Of a stretch of 64,000 bases of DNA, positions 57,849 through 64,000 are shown piece by piece. A model generated the notes under the pieces. The model ran no database searches and had not been told where the DNA came from. It saw only the letters and a list, made by a program, of their open reading frames with translations. The position numbers and the translations under genes were made by a program. The number at the start of each line of letters is the position of its first letter. Positions within the stretch are counted from its first letter, which is position 1. This stretch comes from UBA877 sp035506155 (lineage in GTDB: Bacteria > Chloroflexota > Anaerolineae > Anaerolineales > Villigracilaceae): the NCBI GenBank assembly GCA_035506155.1, contig DATJPX010000041.1, positions 27,249 through 91,248 of the forward strand, in the 5' to 3' direction.

Positions 57849-59993
57849 TTACTTCTTGGCCGGCAGGTATAACCGCTCGATATATTCCTTCATCATCCGG
57901 CGCGTGCTGAACAGCGGCGTGATCGTCCGCATCGACTCTTTCATCATCGCCATCCACTCCACCGGGACGTTCTCCGGGTTGCGCTCGTTGTAATAGAGCG
58001 GGATGAGCTGGTTTTCCAGGACGTCGTACAGGCTGTCGGCGTCCGCCTTGTCGTCGACCGCGCTATCCAGGTCGGCATCCGGCCCGATCGCCCAGCCGTT
58101 CGAACCGTTGAAGGCTTCGCGCCACCAGCCGTCCAGGACCGAGAAGTTGAGGGCCCCGTTCAGGGCGGCCTTCATGCCCGAGGTCCCGGAAGCCTCGTTC
58201 GGGCGGCGGGGATTGTTCATCCAGACATCCACGCCCTGGACCAGGTAACGCGCCAGGTTCATGTCGTAGTCTTCGAGGAAGACCAGCCGTCCGCCATCTT
58301 CGGCTTTCTTGACGATCCGGTAGACCTCCTGGATGAGCAGCTTGCCGGGCTCATCGGCCGGATGGGCCTTCCCGGCGAAGACGATCTGGACGGCCCGGTT
58401 CGGGCGGTTGATCAGCTCGAGCAGCCGGTCGAGGTCGCTGAAGACCAGGCTGGCGCGCTTGTAGGTGGCGAAGCGCCGGGCGAAGCCGATCGTCAACACG
58501 TAGGGATCCAGCATCACGCCCGAAGCGATCGCCTGGATCGGGTGGTAGCCGCCCTTCATCCAGCGCTGGCGGGTCCGTTCCATCACATACAGGACCAGCT
58601 TGCGCTTGAGGTGCAGGCGAACCTCCCAGAGCTCGCGGTCCGGAATGGCGTCCATGCGGACCCAGGTTTCGGGATCGTCGAGGCGTTCCAGCCAGTCCTC
58701 GCCCAGGTATTTGTTCAGCAGGACCCGGACCCGGCGGGCCATCCAGGTGGCCGTGTGGACGCCGTTGGTCACCGAGGTGATCGGGACCTCGTCCTCGGTT
58801 TCCACCTCCGGCCAGAGGAACTTCCACATCCGCCGGCTGACGCGCCCGTGCAGCTCCGAGACGGCGTTGCGGCCGTCCGAGTTGCGCAGGGCCAGGATCG
58901 GCATGCTGAAGGTCTCGCCCCAGGACTGCTGGTGGCGGGCCAGGTCGACGAACTGGTCGCGGCTCAAGCCGAGCTCGGTCCAGAAATTGGACAGGTTCTT
59001 GTCCACCAGCCAGAGCGGGAACTCGTCGTTGCCCGCCGGGACGGGGGTATGGGTAGTGAAGATGTTGCCGTGGCGAGTCCTGGCGATGGCCTTTGCGAAG
59101 GTCTCGCCCTGGGCCACCAGCTCACGCGCCCGCTCCAGGGTCAGGAAAGCCGCGTGGCCTTCGTTCATATGCCAGACGTCCGGGTTGTAACCCAGCGCCC
59201 GCAGGGCGCGCACGCCGCCCACCCCGAGCATGACCTCCTGGGCGATGCGCAGGTCCAGGTCGCTGTAGTAGAGGCGAAGGGTCAGGTTGCGGTCGGCGGG
59301 GGTATTCTCGTCCAGGTCGGTATCCAGTAGGTAGAGCGGGATGCGGCCCACCCGCAGCTCGAAGATCTGGGCCGTCACGGTCCGGTCGGGGAACTTGACC
59401 GCGATCGAGAGGGGTTTCTCGTCCTTGTCGACCACCTGCACGACCGGCAGATCGTCGAAGTTGAGCGGATTGTTGATCGCTTCCTGCCAGCCGTCTTCGC
59501 TGATGCGCTGGGAGAAGTAGCCCTGTGCGTACATCAGGCCCACACCCACCAGCGGCAGGCCCAGGTCGGAAGCTTCCTTCAGGTAGTCGCCGGCCAGCAC
59601 GCCCAGGCCGCCCGAGTAGATCGGCAGGGTCTCGTGTACGCCGAACTCCATCGAGAAATAGGCCGTCTCGTACTTGCCCCGGCTCTTGTAGGTGCGGGCG
59701 CTCCAGGTATACTTCGAATCCAGGTAGGCGTCGAAATTGGCGAAGGCCTGGTCGTACATTTCCAGATAGGCTGGATCCTGGGCGGCTGCGTTGACTTCAG
59801 AGCGGCCCACCGAGCGGAGGAAAAGCAGCGGGTTGTGGTTCAGTCGTTCCCAGAGGGCGTAATCGATCCGGTAGAACAGGCGTTGGGCGTAAGGATTCCA
59901 GGTCCACCACAGGTTGTAAGCCAGCTCGCCCAGCCGGTGGATGCGGCGCGGCAGGTCGAAGTGGTTCGGTATCTTCGTTCGAAAATTCGGCAT
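57849..59993 (-). CDS. glgP: Alpha-glucan (glycogen) phosphorylase, GT35
   Basis: A 714-residue enzyme of the shorter bacterial/archaeal phosphorylase type. The N-terminal DUF3417-like stretch (LGELAYNLWWTWNPYAQRLFYRID) comes first. The PLP-binding region is EASGTSGMKAALNGALNFSVLDGWW, with the Lys of SGMK as Schiff base. AYFSMEFGVHETLPIYSGGLGVLAGDYLKEASDLG is the diagnostic entry motif. It releases glucose-1-phosphate from glycogen or maltodextrin using phosphate. GGAG precedes the ATG. It is divergent from lutA. Confidence 0.94.
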   Translation of the reverse strand: MPNFRTKIPNHFDLPRRIHRLGELAYNLWWTWNPYAQRLFYRIDYALWERLNHNPLLFLRSVGRSEVNAAAQDPAYLEMYDQAFANFDAYLDSKYTWSARTYKSRGKYETAYFSMEFGVHETLPIYSGGLGVLAGDYLKEASDLGLPLVGVGLMYAQGYFSQRISEDGWQEAINNPLNFDDLPVVQVVDKDEKPLSIAVKFPDRTVTAQIFELRVGRIPLYLLDTDLDENTPADRNLTLRLYYSDLDLRIAQEVMLGVGGVRALRALGYNPDVWHMNEGHAAFLTLERARELVAQGETFAKAIARTRHGNIFTTHTPVPAGNDEFPLWLVDKNLSNFWTELGLSRDQFVDLARHQQSWGETFSMPILALRNSDGRNAVSELHGRVSRRMWKFLWPEVETEDEVPITSVTNGVHTATWMARRVRVLLNKYLGEDWLERLDDPETWVRMDAIPDRELWEVRLHLKRKLVLYVMERTRQRWMKGGYHPIQAIASGVMLDPYVLTIGFARRFATYKRASLVFSDLDRLLELINRPNRAVQIVFAGKAHPADEPGKLLIQEVYRIVKKAEDGGRLVFLEDYDMNLARYLVQGVDVWMNNPRRPNEASGTSGMKAALNGALNFSVLDGWWREAFNGSNGWAIGPDADLDSAVDDKADADSLYDVLENQLIPLYYNERNPENVPVEWMAMMKESMRTITPLFSTRRMMKEYIERLYLPAKK

Positions 59994-60053
59994 GTACTTT
60001 TCTCCAAGCGGATAATCATACCAAAATCCTCCCCGTTTGTGTGATCATTTACC

Positions 60054-60072
60054 GAATTGTGAAGTACAATTC
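60054..60072. promoter_or_regulatory. Inverted repeat upstream of lutA
   Basis: GAATTGT-GAAGT-ACAATTC is a perfect 7-bp inverted repeat 13 bp before the lutA start, in the divergent region with the phosphorylase gene. It is a possible operator; the binding protein is not known. Confidence 0.45.
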
Positions 60073-60085
60073 TTCGGGAGAATCT

Positions 60086-60814
60086 ATGGCTGAAACCGTC
60101 CAGCTTTTCGTCACCTGCCTGATCGACTCCTTCTTCCCGCACGTCGGTGAAGCCATGGTCCGTGTGCTCAACCGGGCCGGCGTGCGGGTCGACTTCCCGG
60201 CTGCCCAGACCTGCTGCGGGCAGCCGGCTTTCAATGCCGGGCTGCGATCGGACGCCCGCCCGCTGGCCGAACAGACCATCCGGGTCTTCGAAAAGACGAC
60301 CGGCCCGGTCATCATCCCGTCCGGTTCGTGCGGCGCGATGGTCCGCCAGGGTTACCTGGAGCTGTTCAAGGACGACCCGAAGTGGCTGGCGCGGGCCCGC
60401 TCCCTGGCCGAACGGACGTATGAGTTCACCGAATACCTGGTGGATGTGCGCGGCGTGACCGATGTCGGCGCCCGCTGGCCGGGCAGGCTGACCTATCACG
60501 CCTCCTGCCACCTGCTGCGCAGCCTGGGGGTGGACCGCCAGCCGCGGGCCCTCCTGGCCAAAGTCCGGGAGGCCGAGCTGGTCGACCTGCCCGGCTTCGA
60601 CGAGTGCTGCGGCTTCGGCGGGGTCTTCTCGGTGGAACATCCCGAGGTCTCGGCCGAAATGCTCAAGCGCAAGATCGACAACCTCGAAACGACCGGGTCC
60701 CCGACGCTGGTGCTGTGCGATACCGGCTGCCTGATGCACATCCAGGGCGGGCTGCACCGCCAGGGCAGGGACCGGCGCGTGGTCCACATTGCCGAAGTTC
60801 TCGACCGCCGCTGA
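60086..60814 (+). CDS. lutA: LutA-like (Fe-S)-binding protein
   Basis: A 242-residue protein with two cysteine-rich CCG domains. The first is VDFPAAQTCCGQPAFNAG and the second is YHASCHLLRSL...FDECCGFGGVFSVEHPEVSAEM. This is the LutA/YkgE type, a subunit of the LutABC iron-sulfur system that oxidises L-lactate to pyruvate. The ATG at 60086 has GGGAG upstream and gives the standard N-terminus. A methyltransferase gene and a fused LutB-LutC gene follow in the same operon. Confidence 0.92.
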   Translation: MAETVQLFVTCLIDSFFPHVGEAMVRVLNRAGVRVDFPAAQTCCGQPAFNAGLRSDARPLAEQTIRVFEKTTGPVIIPSGSCGAMVRQGYLELFKDDPKWLARARSLAERTYEFTEYLVDVRGVTDVGARWPGRLTYHASCHLLRSLGVDRQPRALLAKVREAELVDLPGFDECCGFGGVFSVEHPEVSAEMLKRKIDNLETTGSPTLVLCDTGCLMHIQGGLHRQGRDRRVVHIAEVLDRR

Positions 60815-60833
60815 ACGGACCGGAGGAACCGCC

Positions 60834-61544
60834 GTGTACGATCAATCCGCCGAGCTTTACGACATCGTCTACCAGAACATGGGCAAGGATTATCCCGCCG
60901 AAGCCGCCCGCATCCACGAGCTGGCCGGCGAGTACAAAAAATCGACCGGGACCAGCCTGCTCGATGTGGCCTGCGGGACCGGCCTCCACACCGGCGAGCT
61001 GGCGAAACACTATCAGGTCGAAGGGTTGGACCTTGCCGCGGACATGCTCGCCGTGGCCCGTCGGAAACATCCCGGCATTCCCTTCCACGAGGGCGACATG
61101 CGCAGCTTCGAGTTGGACCGGCAGTTCGACGTGGTCACCTGCCTGTTCAGCTCCATCGGGTACATGCAGACGGTCGCCGATCTGGAGCAGGCCGTCGCCA
61201 CGATGGACAGGCACTTGAAGCCCGGCGGCGTGCTGCTCGTCGAGCCCTGGTTCTCGCCGGAAGATTGGAAGCCCGGCAGTTTGTATGCCAGCTTGATCGA
61301 CCAGCCTGAGCTGAAGATCGCCCGGATGAGCCACAGCGGGCGGGAAGGCAAACTTTCGACCTTCACGTTCTATTTCATGGTGGGTACGCCCGCAGGCGTC
61401 CGGACCTTCTCCGAGGATCATGTGATGGCCCTTTTCACGGAAGAAGAATACCTGCATGCCTTCCGCTCCTGCGGCCTGGATGTGAGCTACGACACGGAAG
61501 GTGTCTACGGGCGCGGGCTCTACATCGGAGTAAAGAAGAAGTGA
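60834..61544 (+). CDS. Class I SAM-dependent methyltransferase
   Basis: A 236-residue methyltransferase. The SAM-binding motif I is LDVACGTGLHTGELAKHY, followed by VEGLDLAADMLAVARRKHP, EGDMRSFELDRQFDVVTCLF and LKPGGVLLVEPWF. The GTG start at 60834 is favoured because GGAGG lies upstream and because an earlier in-frame start would overlap lutA. It has 19 bp to lutA and its stop overlaps the LutB start (GTGA), so it is translationally coupled inside the lut operon. Its substrate is unknown; a link to lactate metabolism is not established. Confidence 0.88.
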   Translation: MYDQSAELYDIVYQNMGKDYPAEAARIHELAGEYKKSTGTSLLDVACGTGLHTGELAKHYQVEGLDLAADMLAVARRKHPGIPFHEGDMRSFELDRQFDVVTCLFSSIGYMQTVADLEQAVATMDRHLKPGGVLLVEPWFSPEDWKPGSLYASLIDQPELKIARMSHSGREGKLSTFTFYFMVGTPAGVRTFSEDHVMALFTEEEYLHAFRSCGLDVSYDTEGVYGRGLYIGVKKK

Positions 61545-63571
61545 ACCCATTCCGCACCCACATCCGCAAATCCCTGGCCGACCCGAACCTGCAGGTCGCC
61601 CTGGATAACAATGCCGTCCGCCGCCAGGCCGGGCGGCGGGCCGCCCTGGCCCAGCTCCCCGACAAGGACGAACGCCGCCAGCGCGCCCACGCCGTCAAGA
61701 TGGACGTGATCGCCCACCTCGACCGGTACGTGGACGAGTTTGCCAAGCGGGTGACGGGGAACGGCATCCGGGTCCATCGGGCTGCCGACGCCGGGGAGGC
61801 GATCCGCATCTTCCTCGAGATCGCGGGCTCAGTGCGGGCGGATGGCCATCCGCCCCTACTGGTCGCCAAATCAAAATCGATGGTTTCCGAGGAGATCAAC
61901 TTCAACCACGCCATGGAGGCGCAGGGCATGCGGGTCGTCGAGACTGACCTGGGCGAGTTCATCGTCCAATTGCGCGGCGAGCGTCCCAGCCATATCCTGA
62001 CCCCGGCCGTCCACCTGCGCAAGGAACAGGTCGGGGAGCTCTTTCATGAAAAGCTCGGAATTCCGTATACTGACGACATCCCTGCGCTGACGGCCACCGC
62101 CCGGAAAGTCCTGCGGGAGGTCTTCCTGACCGCCGACATTGGCGTTTCGGGGGTCAACTTCGGGGTGGTCGAGACCGGCACCCTTTGCATGGTCACCAAC
62201 GAGGGCAACGGGCGGATGTGCACCACCCTCCCGCCGGTCCACGTGGCTCTGATGGGCATCGAGCGCCTGGTCCCGACGATGGACGACCTGGCCCTGTTCC
62301 TTTCGCTCCTGCCGCGCTCCGGCACCGGCCAGAAGCTGAGCGTCTACACCAGCCTGCTCAATTCGCCCAGGCGCCCGGGCGACGCCGATGGTCCGGCCGA
62401 GCGCCACCTGATCCTGCTCGACAACGGGCGGACCCGGATGAGCCATTCGGACCTGGCCGAGAGCCTGGCCTGTATCCGCTGCGGCGCCTGCCTGAACGCC
62501 TGCCCGGTCTTCCGCGAGATCGGCGGGCACGCCTACCGGGGGGCGGACGGCTCGATCGCCCCTTATCCCGGTCCGATCGGTTCGGTCGTCTCGCCCGGGC
62601 TGTTCGGCTTGGCGCAATTCGGGCACCTGGCCCAGGCATCCTCCCTGTGCGGGGCTTGCAAGGAAGCCTGCCCGGTGGACATCGACCTGCCGGCCATGCT
62701 GCTGCGCCTCCGCTCCGGGAATGTCGGGGCGGATCGGGGTGCCAATCCGGGGGTCGGCCTGCCGCTGCCGGTCAAACTCGGGCTGAAGGCCTACCGTCTC
62801 GCCGCCCGGACGCCTTTCCTGTTCGCCGTCGGGCAGGGACTCGGCAGCCTGTTCAGCCGGCTCTACAGCCCGCGGAAACCGTACATGCGCATTCCGGCCT
62901 TCACCGGTTGGGGCTACAGCAAGGACTTCCCGCGCTTCGCCGGCCGGACCTTCCACGCCCGTTGGAAGAGGATCGACCAGCGGCTCGAACAGCCGCTCCC
63001 GGCTGCGACGACCGCGGCCGTTCATCCGTCGGAATTCACCACCATGATCGTGAAAAAGTCGCCCTCCGAACGATTCACCGAGGAGCTGACCCTGCTGGGC
63101 GGGAAGGTGACCCGGGTGCGGTCCCTCGACCTGCCGTCCAGGCTGGCGGATTTCCTGCGGGAGCGGAACATTCCGTCCGTTTTCGTGGACGAAAGCGGGG
63201 CAGAGTACGGTGCTTCCCTGAAAGCCGCCGGGATCGCCGTGACCCGCGAAGCCGACCCGGCCGCCCGTTGCGGGATCACCGGCGCTGTTGCCGGGATCGG
63301 CGAGACCGGATCGGTGGTCGTCTCCAGCGGCTCTGGCTGCCCGCTGACCGCCTCCCTGCTGCCGGAAATCTACATTGCCATCCTGAAGAAATCCCAGATC
63401 CTGCACACCCTGACAGAAACCCTGCGCAAGCCCGAGATCCGGGAGGCCTCCGCCGCGGCGATCATCACCGGCCCTTCGCGCACTGCCGACATCGAGATGG
63501 CCCTGACCATCGGCGTCCACGGGCCGGGCGAGATCCACGCCTTCGTGATTGACGATTCACCCGCCGTCTGA
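61541..63571 (+). CDS. lutB: LutB-LutC fusion (lactate utilisation Fe-S protein + LUD domain)
   Basis: A 676-residue fusion. Residues 1-~490 are LutB: an LUD core (KSKSMVSEEINFNHAMEAQG; GVSGVNFGVVETGTLCMVTNEGNGRMC), then two [4Fe-4S] motifs (CIRCGACLNACPVF and CGACKEACPVD). Residues ~502-676 match LutC (DUF162/LUD: GITGAVAGIGETGSVVVSSG; ITGPSRTADIEMALTIGVHGPGEIHAFVID). In most bacteria LutB and LutC are separate. The enzyme complex with LutA passes electrons from lactate oxidation. The start is GTG, overlapping the methyltransferase stop. Confidence 0.93.
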   Translation: MNPFRTHIRKSLADPNLQVALDNNAVRRQAGRRAALAQLPDKDERRQRAHAVKMDVIAHLDRYVDEFAKRVTGNGIRVHRAADAGEAIRIFLEIAGSVRADGHPPLLVAKSKSMVSEEINFNHAMEAQGMRVVETDLGEFIVQLRGERPSHILTPAVHLRKEQVGELFHEKLGIPYTDDIPALTATARKVLREVFLTADIGVSGVNFGVVETGTLCMVTNEGNGRMCTTLPPVHVALMGIERLVPTMDDLALFLSLLPRSGTGQKLSVYTSLLNSPRRPGDADGPAERHLILLDNGRTRMSHSDLAESLACIRCGACLNACPVFREIGGHAYRGADGSIAPYPGPIGSVVSPGLFGLAQFGHLAQASSLCGACKEACPVDIDLPAMLLRLRSGNVGADRGANPGVGLPLPVKLGLKAYRLAARTPFLFAVGQGLGSLFSRLYSPRKPYMRIPAFTGWGYSKDFPRFAGRTFHARWKRIDQRLEQPLPAATTAAVHPSEFTTMIVKKSPSERFTEELTLLGGKVTRVRSLDLPSRLADFLRERNIPSVFVDESGAEYGASLKAAGIAVTREADPAARCGITGAVAGIGETGSVVVSSGSGCPLTASLLPEIYIAILKKSQILHTLTETLRKPEIREASAAAIITGPSRTADIEMALTIGVHGPGEIHAFVIDDSPAV

Positions 63572-63591
63572 TAAAATCACGCCCGCTTCAA

Positions 63592-63664
63592 GCCCCCATC
63601 GTCTAGCGGCCTAGGACGGGGCCCTCTCAAGGCCCAAACAGCGGTTCGAGTCCGCTTGGGGGCA
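63592..63664 (+). tRNA. tRNA-Glu (anticodon CTC)
   Basis: The acceptor stem GCCCCCA (63592-63598) pairs with TGGGGGC (63657-63663), discriminator A. The D-loop is GTCTAGCGGCCTAGGAC. The anticodon arm GGGCC-CTCTCAA-GGCCC has anticodon CTC, and the T-arm is GCGGTTCGAGTCCGC. CCA is not encoded. It lies ~20 bp after the LutB-LutC stop. Confidence 0.95.
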
Positions 63665-64000
63665 CAGGAACATATAGTCTATATATTCCATATATTACTA
63701 GCTCGTCTACTACGCTCAGCTTTCAGAGCGTAGTTTTTTATCTCTGGTACTTTTTGCACGATATAGATCTCAAGAACATTCAATCCATCTACGGGTTCGC
63801 CCCCCACCTGGCAGAGAAGCCACTGCCGCCACGGCCTCCGAGGCCTGTCAATCCGAGGGACCTGGAGATCTTCTGACTTCATCCTGAGGAAAAGAAGACT
63901 GTCCGGGAATCGGCAAGAAAATATAGCCTGACAATGAAAAGCGTTCGGGGAATTTGTACGCACATAAGAAAGCTGGTACCTACACAGCAGTAGATATACC
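63665..64000. other. AT-rich region after the tRNA, no supported gene
   Basis: After the tRNA terminator the sequence becomes patchily AT-rich (for example the stretch around 63670-63700). A minus-strand open frame at 63679-63963 would have to be translated through the terminator hairpin, has no ribosome site and resembles nothing I know. It may be a decayed gene fragment or non-coding. The region runs off the window edge. Confidence 0.5.
63710..63739 (+). terminator. Terminator after tRNA-Glu
   Basis: A perfect 8-bp stem CTACGCTC / GAGCGTAG (63710-63717, 63726-63733) with an 8-base loop, then TTTTTT. Confidence 0.85.

Noticed and set aside
61871..63538. A 555-residue minus-strand frame opposite the LutB-LutC fusion
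   Set aside because: It is a complement of a well-supported gene, rich in Gly/Asp/Arg, with no family motifs.
63679..63963. A 94-residue minus-strand frame after the tRNA
   Set aside because: Its 3' part reads through the tRNA terminator hairpin, there is no Shine-Dalgarno, and I recognise no motif. I treat it as non-coding or decayed.

Overview
The window is GC-rich chromosomal DNA from a bacterium that looks like a member of the Chloroflexota, most likely an Anaerolineae relative. This is an inference from the gene set, not a database match: many secreted lipoproteins, no lipopolysaccharide or porin genes, a MalT-type LuxR regulator, a Gram-positive-style LexA box (GAAC-N4-GTTC), and a DUF1998-type repair helicase. 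I find about 56 protein genes, one tRNA-Glu(CTC), and many clear sigma70-like promoters and hairpin terminators. I see no rRNA, CRISPR array, insertion sequence, integrase or prophage.

Layout. 1-5518: the C-terminal part of a LuxR/MalT regulator, a small unknown protein, a membrane protein, two paralogous PQQ-type beta-propeller lipoproteins and a winged-helix-like protein. 5622-11018 (minus): a MoxR / transglutaminase / DUF58 operon. 11081-17325 (minus): an oligopeptide ABC importer; its OppC-type permease carries a roughly 120-residue extra domain. 17611-19687: an HD-domain protein diverging from a two-gene operon (P-loop ATPase plus 82-residue protein) whose promoter carries two tandem LexA-like boxes. 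19706-23662 (minus): membrane protein, two M16 peptidases and AcpS. 23813-28669: FAD oxidoreductase, a 46-residue membrane peptide, PurB, a glycosyltransferase and a coiled-coil membrane protein. 28853-30556: a ribbon-helix-helix regulator with a perfect palindromic operator, followed by an MFS transporter. 30678-35307: a lipoprotein, an MrfA-like helicase with an embedded HNH nuclease motif, and a less GC-rich glycosyltransferase.

35514-45417 is one PadR-headed cluster: hydrolase, two MacB/LolCDE-type ABC systems, a DUF998 protein and an HlyD-like lipoprotein adaptor. 45483-46924 is a divergent pair (beta-lactamase-fold lipoprotein and CGNR zinc-finger regulator) sharing overlapping promoters and repeated GTTATAAC boxes. 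46944-54769 holds an Fpg/Nei-like protein, a zinc-ribbon protein, a flippase-like membrane protein, a zinc metallopeptidase, a CtpA-like protease, a HAD phosphatase and MutL. 54818-57794 has a soluble GAF histidine kinase overlapping a receiver-CpaE/TadZ-like protein, then a UPF0316 protein. 57849-63571 has a glycogen phosphorylase and a Lut-type lactate-oxidation operon (LutA, methyltransferase, LutB-LutC fusion). The window ends with tRNA-Glu and an AT-rich stretch in which I cannot support a gene.

The best candidates for undescribed biology are the LexA-box operon at 18501-19614, the helicase-HNH fusion at 31295-33853, and the chimeric OppC permease at 13145-14428.
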